64,000 nucleotides of DNA, from the NCBI RefSeq assembly GCF_047511655.1, contig NC_133389.1, positions 127,603,973 through 127,667,972 of the forward strand, read 5' to 3'. The DNA comes from Castor canadensis. Its lineage: Eukaryota; Chordata; Mammalia; Rodentia; Castoridae. Below are positions 24,361-36,954 of this stretch, piece after piece. The notes under the pieces are model-generated. The model did no database searches. It was given only the letters and a program-made list of their open reading frames with translations, and was not told the DNA's origin. Position numbers and translations under genes: made by a program. Position 1 is the stretch's first letter. Each line of letters starts with the position of its first letter.

Positions 24361-24433
24361 GCTGAGAGTACATTGTACGCAGATATGGAAGTGTCACAAC
24401 GAAACCCCCTATACTAATAAGAACGTTACAAAA
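24361..24433 (+). mobile_element. Very short L1 3' end insertion
   Basis: 73 bases of L1 3' terminus (gtacgcagatatggaagtgt) flanked by an 11-base duplication aatcaatgaga at 24350-24360 and 24434-24444. Confidence 0.65.
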
Positions 24434-24724
24434 AATCAATGAGATCATCCATGTAAGGCTCTTATGACAGAAAGATTAGGGGAAGTCGTTACTGCCAACA
24501 CAGCCATTTGGGACAACTGAGGACAAAAAGGCAGTGGGACAATCCAGAGACAGTATGCAACATGTGGCCTGCACGCCAGCAGGTTGGCGCATAGCATGGA
24601 AGCTTGTTTCAAGGGCGGTGTCTTGAGTTCTACCCCAGACCCCCTGAGCCAAAGCCTGCTCTTTAACGAGCTCACCCACGTTCAAGTTCAAGAAGCAGTG
24701 ACATGACCTCATGGTGCCTACGGT

Positions 24725-24906
24725 TCATGACAACCTATTGCAGACATGTACATGTTAAGTGTTCTCACCACACACACACACACACACAAGTACATGAGAC
24801 AAAGTGTATGTTAAGCCACTCCACAATGTACACAGACATCAAAATATGTTGTACGCCAGAAATATATACAATTTTTACTAGCCAAATAAAAATACATTTG
24901 AAAAAA
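24725..24906 (+). mobile_element. Old L1-type 3' tail with a CA run
   Basis: cacaatgtacacagacatca, aaatatatacaattttta and an A-rich end match an old mammalian retrotransposon 3' tail. CA run at 24768-24788. Confidence 0.55.
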
Positions 24907-25530
24907 GAAGCATTGAAGTCTCTGCCACTTGCTAACGTGTCGCTTTGGGCAAGGTGCCATCTTGTGCTTGTTTAGTCATTTATAAAACCTTACCTCAGAG
25001 GGTCGTGGGTGGCAGTGGTTAAATGACTGAATAATGGAAGGTGCCCTGGGGCCCTGGCTCAGCACCTGGGGTAAGGTGTAGCTGTGCAGCTCAACAGTCA
25101 CCTAGTTGTCTGAAGACTCAGTTTCCTGCCTGTGAAAACTGGAGCAATGGCTGTGCCCTGTTTTCATGGCTGTCAAGGCCCCAAGGCTCATTTCAGTTTT
25201 ATCAACGTCGCATACACTGGCTAAAAGCTACACTGTGAGCTCAAGCGTGTCCCTGTGCCACAGGGACTGCATGCTTCTTGCTGCATGAACAGAAGGTGAG
25301 GAGTTCTCAGGGGCTAGAACTTCAGTAGCAGTGGACAGGATCTAAACTATTCTAGGCAAAGGAGGAAGAGAGGGAGGCCGGGTCTAGGAGACTACACTCT
25401 AAGCCTCAGGAAGGGCAGAGCCTTTTTCTCTAGCCCCCCATCAAGTTTGTGCAGAGTCTAGCATTTCTCCTGGCATATAATGGGTGCAGAATTATATTCT
25501 TCTATTCTTCCTGCAGAATAGAAGAATGCT

Positions 25531-25603
25531 GTGGGGCTGGAGTGGTAGAATGCCTGTCCTATAAGCATGAAGCCCTGAGTTCAAATCCAGTAGCACAAAA
25601 ATT
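25531..25603 (+). repeat. ID-type SINE, shortened
   Basis: ggggctggagtggtagaatg, cctgtcctataagcatgaag, gttcaaatccagtagcac. Confidence 0.8.
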
Positions 25604-26019
25604 ATACCTCTAGCCCTTCCCTGGACTTTATACCTGCTAAGCTATACTGTTAGGATTGAAAGAAAGACAGCTATACTTTTCTTGTCTTACTGATGCCACT
25701 AACACCCAGTCTCCCAGTGCCCCAGCTGTGTTCTGTCTGAGGCTATGAGAGTCCCTCCTCTAGTCCACCTAAGCTGGTGGGGAAATCCCATTGCTTGGAG
25801 AAGAATCTTGTGTATTGAAGGTGGGCATGGTTTGATTCTAAATTCAGAAGAGACTGCTTGGTCTCCCCATGCAGAGCGTGAGCCACTACAGAAGTTGGGG
25901 TGCCAGCTCTGCCATCTTCCTCTTCAGAGCAGTGGTGTCTTCAGCAAGAAGGGCCTTGGAGTTGTGCCTATGCCCTGGTGTTGCTACTTTTTTGCTTCCT
26001 GTATAATTTTAAACTGATG

Positions 26020-26125
26020 ATTTGTTTCTCCTGAAAACCAATTTCCTTGTTTATAAAATGAGGATAATAGAAACTTCCTCGCATAGAGTCACTGTGGGAA
26101 TTAAAACGTAATGTGCTTTAGAAGT
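26020..26125 (-). repeat. MIR fragment
   Basis: Antisense MIR 3' part: tccttgtttataaaatgagg, then the ttaaaacgtaatgtgctt region. Confidence 0.6.
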
Positions 26126-26273
26126 TTGCAGGCAAGACAATTGAGAGGTGGTCCAGGGTGCTAGGAGTCATGGCCCCAGGGCTGCAGGTGTGACAGTGAC
26201 TGACTGTGACAGACTGGCGCACATGGTCTCCTAATTAAAGGCATGCTGCTGGATAGTCAAGGAGCGAGAGTAT

Positions 26274-26390
26274 CTTTGTTTTGGAGACAGCGTCTCACTA
26301 TGTGGTCCAGGTCGGCCTTGAACTTGTGATCTTCCTGCCTCTCCTTCCTGAGTTCTGAGATAACAGGTACACACCACCACCCCTGGCTGG
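26274..26390 (-). repeat. B1 SINE
   Basis: Antisense: tggagacagcgtctcactat ... acaccaccacccctggctgg. Confidence 0.85.
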
Positions 26391-26599
26391 TGGTATCATT
26401 TTGATCGTGACATCTGCCTAAGGTAAGATTGCCAGATTTAGCCAATAAAGATTGTTCAAAATATTGCAAGAAACATACCTATACTAAAAAATTATTCATT
26501 GCTTGTCTGAAATTCAAAATTAGCTGGATGTACTGTGCTTTACCTGACAACCCTTTTGAAGACCATTGATCCCAAGAAGTTAGGCTATAAAGGTAAAAT

Positions 26600-26715
26600 T
26601 CAGCCAGGTGAGGTAGCACGTGCCTGTAATCCCAGCACCCTGAGGCTGAGGCAAGAGGATTGCTGGAGACCAGGAGTTTGAGACTAGCCTGAGTAACATG
26701 GTGAGACTTAGTTGC
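26600..26715 (+). repeat. B1 SINE
   Basis: gccaggtgaggtagcacgtg, cctgtaatcccagcaccctg, tgagactagcctgagtaaca. Confidence 0.88.
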
Positions 26716-27189
26716 TGGGGATTTTGGATGCCTAGACAAACAAGTAAAAGGAGCGAGAAGTTTATGGGGACACAGAGAAGCAGTGGGCAGCTGAGTGCAG
26801 GGAAGGGCTGCTGCTGTGCTGGTATAGGGCCGGACAGGTGTATTGATGTAAAGCAAAGCAAAAGTGCACCCGTACCGGGAGGGTGGGCAGACTCAAGAAG
26901 TCCAAAGACCTCAAGCTTTTATTGGGGTCTGCAGCTATGGGGGTGGTCAGTGTGTCATTAAATCTTAGAGACTGAGCTACATGTCATCAGCACCTTCCCT
27001 GTGTCAGGAGAAGGAAAGGAGAGAGTTTTGGCCTTCGTGGGCTCCAAGAGCTGCAGGTCAGCAAGACCTTGCTGTATGTCACAGGCCATCCTGTTAGCGT
27101 CAGTATGTGATTCCTTGTCAACATCCAAGCATAGCTCTCAGCCATCAGGTTTCCTAACTCCCTGCCTAGTCCTCCTCACCTATCTCAAT

Positions 27190-28794
27190 AAACACAAACA
27201 AGTAAAACAATGCTACAATTCATGTCACATTGCCATGCATGTTTACAAAATGTACCTTGGTTAGAGTCACCCCTTCATCATTCTCTCTCATCCTCCTCCC
27301 CTGCTTAAAAGAATTGCAACAAGTTTCATTGCTCTATTTTTGCACAGATAGCTAAAGTACATTGAACACACCTTGAGCCATGCCACCAGCCCGTTTTTGT
27401 GGTGAGTTTTTTTGAGATAGGGCCTTGAGAACTATTTCCCCGGGCTGGCTTTGAACTGTGATCCTTCTGATCTCTGCCTCCTGAGTAGCTAGGATTACAG
27501 GCATGAACCACTGGCGCCCTCTCCTTTACCCTCATCATTTACCCTCCCCCTCCCACTAGTACCCACCTCCTGCAGAACCTGTTTTTCATTCCAGTCTTTC
27601 ATTTTTCATGTGTATGTTCCTTGTTCAAAGGGCTTTTTCCGTGGTATTGCACCAATGAGCATACCGTGCTTTAATCAGACTCACCCTCCTGTGACTCTCC
27701 CTTACCCTTCTCCCCCACCTCTTATTAATAAACAGTTTTCATTGTGTTTTGTTATGTCATCTTCCTACACACATGCAATATATTTTGATTATATTTGTTC
27801 TGTTTTCCTGTCCTTCCTCTCCCTAGTCCCCTCAAACAGTCCATGTTACAGTCATGGAACATAAGATCATGTTTGTATTTGTGTGTACGTTTGTCTTTTG
27901 GATCTGTTTTCCACATATGAGAGAAAACTTTGGCCTTTGTCTCTCTGAACCTGGCTTACTTTGCTTAACATGATCATTTTTAGTTCCAGCCATTTACCTG
28001 CAAATGACATGACTTAATCTTTCTTTATGCCTGAGTACTCTCTTGTGTATGTGTAGCACATTTTCTTAATTCATCCATCAGTTGTAGGGCACCCGGACTA
28101 TTTCTGTAGTTGGCTATTGTGAGTAGTGCTGCAATAAACATGGTTGTGCAAGTGTCTTTATTTAACCTGATTCACATTCCTTCGGGTATATGCCTAGGAG
28201 TGGTATTGCTGGATTGTATGGTGGGTCGATTGTTAGTTTTTTGAGAAATCTCCATACAGTTTTCCATAGTGGTTGTACTAATTTACATTTCCACCAACAG
28301 TGAATAAGGGTTCCTCCTCCAACCCTGTCCTTGCCAACATTTGTTGTTGGTGGTGGTGTTCTTGATGATAGCCATTCCGACTGAGGGGAGGTGAAATCTC
28401 AGTGCTGTTTTGATTTGTATTTCCTTTATGACCAAGGATTTTGAGCATTTCTTCACACATTTATTTGCTTTTTGTACTTCTTTTGAAAATCGTTCAGTTC
28501 ATTTGCCCATTTATTCATTGGGTTGCTGATTCTTTGGGAGTTTAGTTTTTTGAAGCTCCCTATATATTCTGGTTATTAATCCCTTGTCAGATGTGTGGCT
28601 GGCAAAGATTCTCTCCCATTTCAAGGGTAGGCTATTTCTTCAGTTTAGTGACTGTTTCCTTTACTGTGCAGAAGCTTTCTAGCTTGTCAGTCCTTCCTCT
28701 CGTTTGCTGGGCTATTAGAGTTCTATTAGGAAGTGATTGCCTCTGCCTAGGTATTCCAGCGCTTCCCTGGTTTTTCTTCTTCCCCCCCCACCCC
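27190..28794 (-). mobile_element. L1 3' part, minus strand, 5'-truncated
   Basis: About 1.6 kb antisense L1, with its 3' end at the left. Blocks such as tgtgagtagtgctgcaataa, ttccaccaacagtgaataag, gatagccattccgactga and ttactgtgcagaagctttc are the reversed L1 3' region. It ends at about 28794. Interrupted by a composite SINE at 27385-27523. No intact reading frame. Confidence 0.88.
27385..27523 (-). repeat. Composite SINE B1 part inside the L1
   Basis: Antisense: gtttttttgagatagggcct, gatctctgcctcctgagtag, acaggcatgaaccactgg. Confidence 0.85.
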
Positions 28795-29837
28795 AGTAGG
28801 AGCTTCAGTATTTTTGAAGTCACCATAGGAGAAGAGGAGAAGGGCCAGATGAGGTGAGGAAGGCTCTGGGAATATCCGGGAGCAGTGATTGAGACATCTG
28901 CAGAGGACAAAGGAGACATCCTTAGAGCCTTCAGGGCCTGGAGGTTTACTAAGAGATTCAGCACAATGATCCCTTCAGGGAAAGATGGATGGAGATGGAA
29001 CGGTAGAGGTAGGTGATGAGTTGCATGTTCAGTGTCCTGAAGGTAAGAGGACAGTATGGGTCATAATATCTGATATTATGGCATGGGTGCTAGCTCTTTC
29101 AAACCCAACATTGACAGAATGAGTTCTTCCCCTAGAATGTTCAGAGGCCTGAGACCTGCCGGGCAAAAGCGTTAGCAGAAGAAAAAGCCCTTTTCCTTTT
29201 TTTTTTTTTTTTGGTTCAAAGGTGATTCATAACTTTTTTTTTTCCTGTTGATGTGAGAAAAGGTGAGGTCCGGCCTCCTATACCCAGTACGCTATGTGCT
29301 TAAGAAAATCCCAGGACTGTACACAGGAAGGAATGGCCAGTGGGGAGACCCTCCACAAGCCACCAAGGAGGACCAATTCCTACAAGCCTGAAGGCATCCT
29401 TTCTCATAAGAGTGCAGGGAATTCAATCTCAATACCTTCCTGCAATCAGGGATCACGTAGAACAATGTGGAAGCCTTAGAAAACAAACGATTTCTCCGCC
29501 AGGAAAAGAGAAACAGTGGAATGAAGTCCCTGGTCTCTTCTTCCTCCCTCTAACTCATACAGGCTACTGCCACAAACTCCCCTACGGTCCACCCAACCAA
29601 ACCACACAGCTGGATCCAGAAATTGGAGAAAGAAAGAGCAGAGGGGGGTGGGCTTGAGGCCATAGCCCTGACTACCTTCTGCCCACTTTTCCCTCTATTG
29701 GCACAAGCATTCCTTCTATTTGCTAATTTCCTTGCTCAGGTCTGGGTACCAGCTAGTTTCCACCCTAGCTCCTGTCCCAGTGGATATAATTTCTCCATCA
29801 CTCTCACATACTACAAGGCCACAAAGAGATGGCTTAT

Positions 29838-29985
29838 TCTAGGGGACTGTCACTGTTTGAGCAGGACAATTCTTTGTTATGGGGCTGTTTGGGGCATTAT
29901 AGGACATTTCACAACATCTTTGGCCTCTATCCACTAGATGTTAGTAGAATCCCACCCCATCAGGTGGCAACTGAATCATCCCTAG
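29838..29985 (-). mobile_element. MER5-like hAT DNA transposon fragment
   Basis: Antisense MER5-type blocks: caattctttgttatggggct, cattataggacattt, cctctatccactagatgtta. A non-autonomous element. Confidence 0.65.
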
Positions 29986-31560
29986 TTCAGTCCCTCTGGT
30001 CTATGTCATAAAAAGATTTTGGAACCAATGATGGCTTCAGAAGACTCCAACAGCTCCTGAGCAATCTTTAAACAATCTGTATTTTTGTGTTTTCTCATTC
30101 CCCTAAGCAAGGTCAGCACTTTGAATTTCTACCAGCTTTGCGGAGGCAAGACCTATGTAAAAGTAAGGCTTTGCAGAGAACAGAGAGCAGGTAAGGCCAG
30201 CTACTGTTCCTTCTAAGGGAGGATGGTCTATTGCCATGCCAGACTTACAAGGCCTGAATGTGGCAAACCTGCACGTGGCAAATTAGATGGGGCCTGAGGG
30301 TAGGGAAAGGCAGGCACGAAGCCAGGTGTGCTTGCTGAAGAGCTTGGTTCTAGGTCAGCTCTCCCCCAGATAGCTAGCTATCAGGATGACTTAGGGCCAG
30401 ACACTCACCTGCAGAGATAAGCAGCTTGCCCTAGTTCACGTTTCAGTCTAAGTCTCATTTGTAATGAGGCCCTGAACTGGAAAAACTGAACTCTTTGAGC
30501 AAGCTACACCAGACAGTGAGCTACTGGTGATTAGTGAAGAACTAGGGTTAAATGCTTTAATTGGAAAAAAAAAAATGAACCCAACCTCCTCTTTATTCTG
30601 AGATTATGACCTTCCTACCTTTTGGTGTTAAATTATGATTTTTTTCATAAAATACTGGTGATAATAAATGATAAGTTTAGAAACTGCTTTCCCTTAACAA
30701 AGCAAGATCTTGGCAACCTCATGCTAGTCCCCAAAAAACTTATTATAGGTATTTTACATAAAATCCCACAGTCTAAGAATCACTGACTAGGCTCTTGGTG
30801 GGCCAGAATGGACAGTCACTCAGGCGCCCACATGGAGGCCCCCACAAACATTTTATGGCAGGCAGGATTTCTCTGACACCAAGGATTCCAGGATAACACA
30901 AATCTTACCTTCCATTGCTGTCCTTATTATACTACGGAAATTAATGAGAAAAATTCAACATGCATTTTGGCAGTAACAAAACAATAGCTGCACACTCCAC
31001 ATTTGACAGCTATGTGCACAGAGCAGCTGAAATACAGCTCTGCATTAGACCTGTTTTTAATTAGCCCTGGAGCTCTGTTGCTCTTGAGTTGGTTGAGTTA
31101 AATGAAGCTGAACAAATATGCATTGGAAAACAAACTGGACAAATGCAGACTGAGGAGCTGTGGGAATGGGTCAGACATGGTTGCTGCCTTCAAAGGGCTT
31201 AGAGTCCGTAGGGTGAAATGACAAGAAGACCACTGTGATTAAGGGAAGACAATGGGACGAGGCATGAGAGGACAGCCTCAGTGTGAGGGAGGAAGATGCC
31301 ACCATTACAGGAGGCCAGCATTAGGAGAAAAACTGACATTAGATGAACAAGACCCCATGAGAAATTGGGGGGCAGCACCTGTGTAATCACCTGGTATACC
31401 TGGTTGCTGGTAAGTGCTAAATAAACATTGGGAGAATTAATGAACAAAGATTAATGGCAGTGGATGTGCTAGTTAAAATACAGTTACTGAGCGCCTTGCT
31501 TTCTTGGACTTAAAGCTATTTGGGAACAGCTCTCCTGCATTTTAAGTAATTACTTTTCAG

Positions 31561-31580
31561 CACAAGAGGGCGCTATTGCC
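31561..31580 (+). promoter_or_regulatory. CTCF-like motif
   Basis: cacaagagggcgctattgcc matches the CTCF core (CACCAGGGGGCGCTA) with two changes. Preceded by ttttcag. Single-copy surroundings. Confidence 0.45.
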
Positions 31581-31764
31581 CAGTTTATTTAAAATAGTAT
31601 TTATTCTTTAAAATGTGATAGTGTATTGTGCCATTTAACCACCTTCCCCAAGAAACAGCCCACCAAACACATTCTATTGTATTTCAATAAAATTTTTAGC
31701 CACAGTGCATTATTTTCTAAAATGAATTTCTCCTAAATTACATGATTAGTAGAAAAAAGATAAC

Positions 31765-31783
31765 ATTATTATTATTATTATTT
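31765..31783. repeat. (ATT)n microsatellite
   Basis: About six ATT units. Confidence 0.9.
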
Positions 31784-31954
31784 TTTAAAATAACAGATAC
31801 CCCTGCGACAGGCTGGAGGATTTTTCAGTCTTAAATAAACCCAAGGCATCCCAGTAATGCAATCTATTTTATCAGAATACCTTGGCGACTCACGTGAGGG
31901 CAGCCGGGCTGAGTTAAGAGTTACTTTACGTGCCCAGCATGGGGAAAAACATAA

Positions 31955-32145
31955 GACTCAGACATTTGGTGTTCAAATCCCAGCTCTGCCACTTCTCTCT
32001 GTGTAGCATTGAAAAGATTCATGTCTTTTCCATGTCTCAACTTCTTTGTCACAACAGAGATGATGATGGTGGCGACCAGATGCACCACATGAGGTTTGCA
32101 GTGTAAAGTAAATCAGAAAATGCCAGACACAGTGAATACTATTAG
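31955..32145 (-). repeat. MIR element
   Basis: Antisense: ttcaaatcccagctctgcca, ctctgtgtagc, tgtctcaacttctttgtcac. Confidence 0.65.
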
Positions 32146-32214
32146 TGTCTATAGAATAATTACATTTAGTGAGATGTCAAAATGTATGCTGTTATTAAAA
32201 GCTAAATAAAGCTT

Positions 32215-32577
32215 TAAAATGTGTAATGGAAATAGGGTGATAAAAACATTCTGGAATTGTGAAACACTAAATTTTATGCCACTCAAATATATAAAAAAAC
32301 ACCAATTAAGCACCTTTTTTTTTTTTTTTTTTGGTGGGACTAGAGATTGAACTCAGGGCAGGTGATCTACCAGTTGAGCCACACTTCCAGTCCATTTTGC
32401 TCTGGTTATTTTGGAGATGAGGTCTCGTCCTGGTTGGCCTTGAACAGCCATTCTCCTGTTCTCAGCCTCCCAAGTAGCTAGGATTGCAGGCATGAGCCAT
32501 CAGCACCTGATTTGAGCACTTTTAAATGGTGAGTTTTCTGGCATGTGAATTTATATCTCAACAAAAGACATAATGGA
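32215..32577 (+). mobile_element. Old L1 3' tail split by a SINE
   Basis: aaaacattctggaattgtga ... then, after the SINE, catgtgaatttatatctcaa: the 3' end of an old L1M-type element. Confidence 0.7.
32313..32513 (-). repeat. Composite SINE inside the L1 tail
   Basis: T18 head, gagattgaactcagggcagg, ctaccagttgagccacac, then the B1 part. Flanked by agcac(c)ttt copies. Confidence 0.9.
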
Positions 32578-32662
32578 GGGCTGGGATGGGGCTAAGTGGT
32601 AGAGTGCTGCCTAGCAAGCACAAGGCTCTGAGCGCTTCCCCCACAGCCCAGTAACAGGAAAA
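32578..32662 (+). repeat. ID-type SINE
   Basis: gggctgggatggggctaagt, ggtagagtgctgcctagcaa, gcacaaggctctgagc. Confidence 0.8.
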
Positions 32663-32798
32663 CTCAACTCAAACAAATGTCTGTGGACACATAATATGTA
32701 CTCAACCCCTCCTGGGTTTAGGGGTATAAAAGAAGTTTAGGATGTAAACCTCGCCCTGGAGGGCATTATTTACAGATTACCTACAGAGGAGAGTGTCA

Positions 32799-32802
<4 letters not shown>

Positions 32803-32869
<67 letters not shown>
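32803..32869 (+). repeat. Bipartite (TC)n(AC)n microsatellite
   Basis: About 19 TC units run straight into about 14 AC units. Confidence 0.97.
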
Positions 32870-32871
<2 letters not shown>

Positions 32872-32892
32872 GAAGAAGTTGCTGTCCACATA

Positions 32893-32985
32893 TTCCCAGA
32901 CTCAGAAGTGTTAAGTAACTTGCCCAAAGTCCTACAGGAAGTATGGAAGTGTGGGTGTCTGGAACCCCAGTCTGCTAGCTCCACC
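32893..32985 (+). repeat. MIR fragment
   Basis: gttaagtaacttgcccaaag, tcctacagg and ggaaccccagtctgct: MIR 3' half in sense. Confidence 0.7.
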
Positions 32986-34064
32986 AAGCTGCTCTCTTCA
33001 GGTAGGGACAGTCTTGTTGAACACAGAGGACTTACATTCACAAAGTCATTAGTCAAATAGACATCTTGGGATAACATTGGGTGCAGTCTGTGCAGTAAGG
33101 AAAATCAAAAGGAACTCAGACTGAGAGGGGCCGGTGGTTGGAAGGTTTTCTGGAGGCAGAGGCCTTGGAGAAGGGCTTGCGCTGCAGGTCAGTGGCAGTG
33201 AGGTGAAATGAAGCAGGTTGAAAACCCTCATGGTGATTACATTGACAAACAGTGATGCACATCATTTTCATATGTACATCAGAATTTCTATCACTGCAGC
33301 TGAAACCATGCACATTTATTTGGACCAGTTACACAAAGGTAGGACACTCTGAGAAGGAGAGGCTGTGTAAAGACATTCAGTTTGCTTAGCCATCCAGCTG
33401 CTGATCTCTTCACTTAGTCAATAAGCTATTTTTAGCACCTGCTTGACTAGTACCTGAGACTATAAACAGAAATAAACACAGGCGTTGTCCTTCAGCTGGG
33501 AGCTAAAACCAGAAACACAAGAAAACAGTATAAAATGGCAAGTTGTATGAACAAAGGGCTATACAGAGGAGAACAGAAAGACAGGCTTAAAAACACTGTG
33601 ATATATTGAAGTTCAAAAAATATTGTTAAAATATTGTTGTCTGATTAAACGGAAATACTCCTTAAATGTTCCTTAGCAGAGCCTTCACTGGCTGATAGAA
33701 AGGGAAAGAGAGATTCAGAGAAGGAGTCTTTCCTTACTGTGCTTCCTGCTCTCCCCTGTGTGTCCCCCCCGCAACCTCCCTGCCCCCATGGTGAGTCACT
33801 TGCTTAAAGGTGGGTTTAAAATTGAATCTTGATGATATCCTTGCTCCATCTTCCAAGGTGACTTCCTGAGTTAAAAAAAAGTCTGTCCAAGTTTGGTTCC
33901 AGGAGGAAACTAGACTCCTTCAAGAACATCTGTAAAGAGAGACCATCGGCCTCCCCAAGAGGACATGGGTTTTTCTGTTGACTGTGCCCATTTTGTCCCA
34001 ATCCACACCTAAGAACTATTTTCAAGGATAAGGAAAGAGCCATTGCTTTTTTTTTTAAAAAAAG

Positions 34065-34705
34065 AAAAACACCCTTTTATTGTGGCAAGATATGCATAAT
34101 GTACAATTTGCCACCTTAACCATGTGGTGCTCACATCCAGTGTCTGTGACCATCTCCACTAGCTCACTCCAGAACTTTTTCATCGTCCCAAACTGAAACT
34201 GCCCCCATTAACAACACCCCTCTCTCCTCCCAGCCCTAGTAACCTCTCTTTGCCTTTCTGTTTTTATGGACCTAACTTCTCAGGGCATCTCACAACAGTG
34301 GAATCAATCATTTGTCTTTTTGTAGCTGGCGTGTTTCAGTTACCATTAGTGATTTCAAGGCTCATCCATGCCGTAGCCAAAATTTCATTCCTTTTCAAAG
34401 ACTAACACCCCATTGTGTGTATATATTTTCCTTTATCCACCCACATGCTGATGGATACTTGGGTTGTTTTCTTATTGTGCCTATTGGGAATATGCTACCA
34501 ACATTAATATACAGGTGTCTTCAAGTCCCTGTTTTCTGTTCCTCTGGGTGTGTACCTAGCAGTGGAATTGCTGGATCCTCTGGGGACCCTATGTGTGACT
34601 TCTTAGGGACTGCCAAACAGATTTGCACAGCAGCTGCACCATTTCACATTCCTCCCAGCCTTGCTCAAGGTTTCCAATTTCTCTACATCCTCCACAACAA
34701 CTGCA
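34065..34705 (-). mobile_element. Old L1M-type fragment, minus strand
   Basis: Antisense blocks: aaggctcatccatgccgtag, cacatgctgatggatacttg, agcagtggaattgctggatc, actgccaaacagatttgcac. The 138-codon frame within it is not a gene. Confidence 0.85.
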
Positions 34706-34811
34706 GAAGACTGTGGAAAGAATCCTGAACTTTGAGTCAAAACAATCAACTTCTATTTCTGCCTTTTTCTTTTTATTTCCCTCCATTCCCAGCTCTGCTG
34801 TTTTCTATTTG

Positions 34812-34933
34812 TTTGTTTTGCTTTGCTTTAGACAGGGTCTCACCATGTGGCCCAGGGTGGTCTCAAACTCATGATCCTCCTGCCTCAGCCTCCCAAGCAC
34901 TGGGATTCCAGGCCTGCACCACCATGCCCAGCA
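34812..34933 (-). repeat. B1 SINE
   Basis: Antisense: agacagggtctcaccatgtg ... cctcagcctcccaagcactg. Confidence 0.88.
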
Positions 34934-34969
34934 TCCAGCTCTGCTGGGGGAGGGGGAGGACGGAGAGTT

Positions 34970-35013
34970 GAGAGAGAGAGAGAGAGAGAGAGAGAGTGAG
35001 AGAGAGAGAGAGA
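34970..35013 (+). repeat. (GA)n microsatellite
   Basis: About 20 GA units with one GTGAG interruption. Confidence 0.95.
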
Positions 35014-35756
35014 AAGCTCCCTGGTCTCTCCTCATAAAGGTACACATTCCACAAAAAGCCCCACCCTGGTGACCTCATCAAAAGCTAATTATCTCCCAAA
35101 GACCCCCATCTCCAAATACTGTCACACTGGTAGTTTAGAGCTTCAAGACATGGAACAGAGAGAGACACAGTTTGGTCCATAGCGGGCATCTGGAACTGAG
35201 AGAATAAATTCTGTTTGCTTGCAGGCTCCCGTGTTGGGGTAGTTTGTTGCTGCAACCCAGGAAACTCCTACAGGACTCCTCTGACTTTCCTGGAGTCCCT
35301 CCTTCTTACTGAGACCACCACCCAAAAGAAGACATAGGGATTTAAGTCCTGAAAAATTCCTGCTCCATTTTTAATCTGTAAATTCACAATGTCACAGCAT
35401 ACCTTGTGTTCCAGTTCCTCAGTGTGCTTCTTATTACCCAGGCTCATCCACAGAGCACGCAGGGCTAGCGGGGGGCTGGGGGTGGGGGTGGAGGAGTACA
35501 TCTCCCCTCCAGTTTCATCAGTGACCTTCTGGAAACCAGGCTGCGACAAAGGGAAGAGATGCCAAAGATGAGGTCTTTGGCTTGCCAGCAGGTGGATGGA
35601 GCAGATTCAGCGGCTGGGGCAGTGCAATGTGGCATTGTACCCACTCGGGGGGTCAGGGCTGTGGCTCCCAGGACCAGGTGGGGAGGGGACATGTGAAAGA
35701 CACCACTTCTTGGGGAGAAATGGATTTTTCAGTGGAATGGAAATAGCGTGAGAGCA

Positions 35757-35880
35757 GGAGTTAGCAGATCTGGCTTCTTGCCAGCTAGCTTTGTGACCCG
35801 AGGAAGGTCACTTCTGTAAGTCTTAGTTTCCTTGTTCATAAGACGAGGGAAGTGGACAAAGTGGTTTTCAGTCTCTTTTC
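35757..35880 (-). repeat. MIR element
   Basis: Antisense: agctagctttgtgacccgag, ggtcacttctgtaagtctta, gtttccttgttcataagacg. Confidence 0.75.
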
Positions 35881-35929
35881 TGAATCTGTAGCCAGTGCTT
35901 GGGTACTGGGGCCTTTACTTTGCTCTTTT

Positions 35930-36445
35930 CTCAAAGATGGTGGTAAAATACAAACACAACATTTATCATTTTAAGCATTTTTCAGCTCGTGGCTCAATGG
36001 TGTTAAGTATTAATAATGCTGTGTGTTTTCATCTTCCAAAGTAAAACTCTACACCCATGAACACTAAATCCCCACCCCACCCTCAGTTCCCAATAACCTC
36101 TATTCTGTTTCTGTCTTTATGAACTTCTAAATATCTCATAATTATACACTTTTTAATCCTTTGAATCTGGCTGATTTCATTTAGCATAATGTTTTTGAGG
36201 TTTATCCATGTTGTAGCATGGCCCAGAATTTCATTCCTTTTTAAGGCTGCATAATACTCCATTGTGAGTAGACCACATTTTGTCTTTCCATTCCTCCATT
36301 GACGGACCCTACTTCCTTTTTTGGGCTATTTGCTGCTATGAACATCAGTGTACAAATATCTGTTCAAGTCTCTTAGGATACACCAAGGAGTGGAAGTGTT
36401 TAATCATACAGGAACTCCGTGAGGGACTTTTTAAGGAACTGCCAA
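35930..36445 (-). mobile_element. Old L1M-type fragment, minus strand
   Basis: Antisense blocks: ttcatttagcataatgtttt, ttatccatgttgtagcatgg, ttgctgctatgaacatcagt, ccaaggagtggaagtgt. Confidence 0.85.
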
Positions 36446-36954
36446 CTCTTTCCCCTTTAGACTGGGAAAACGGTTTTACTCTTGAATGACAGCACCAGCC
36501 CTATTATGGGTGTGTGATGGAAAGGCCCATGAGAAATGGATTGAAACCACCAGGGCTCACACTTGCCCCACAGTTGTGCAATTTACTGCTGTCCCCTAGA
36601 GCTGTCCTGGATCAGTTGTGTTCCAGTGATTCAAAGGAAGCTAGAGCCACACCGTTTCTCATTCTGAGGCTTGAAGTTTACTGGTGAGAAATAAATCATT
36701 TTCTCTCTTGATTCCTCAGAATTTTTGAGACAATGGTGATTTTTACATACATTTCTGCTTTCATTTATAAAACTAAAACCTCAAACATGATTGGTGTAAG
36801 GACGGAGAGATAAAGGCAGGCAGTTAATTGGGAAAGCAGAAAGATGACTGTCACTGAGGCTGAACTCTCAGCAGCACAGACCAGAGTTATAGAATAGCTT
36901 AGATCGAGCTAGGAGTGGTCAAGAGAGCAAGCAAGCAGATGACTGAGCCAGCCT

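Noticed and set aside
34312..34728. 138-codon plus-strand frame
   Set aside because: It lies in an antisense old L1 fragment.
35468..35493. G-rich tract as a functional quadruplex
   Set aside because: G runs are present but nothing nearby suggests a role; low complexity explains them.
35584..35600. CTCF-like gccagcaggtggatgg
   Set aside because: The core C after GG is replaced by A, so the match is weaker than the two sites reported.
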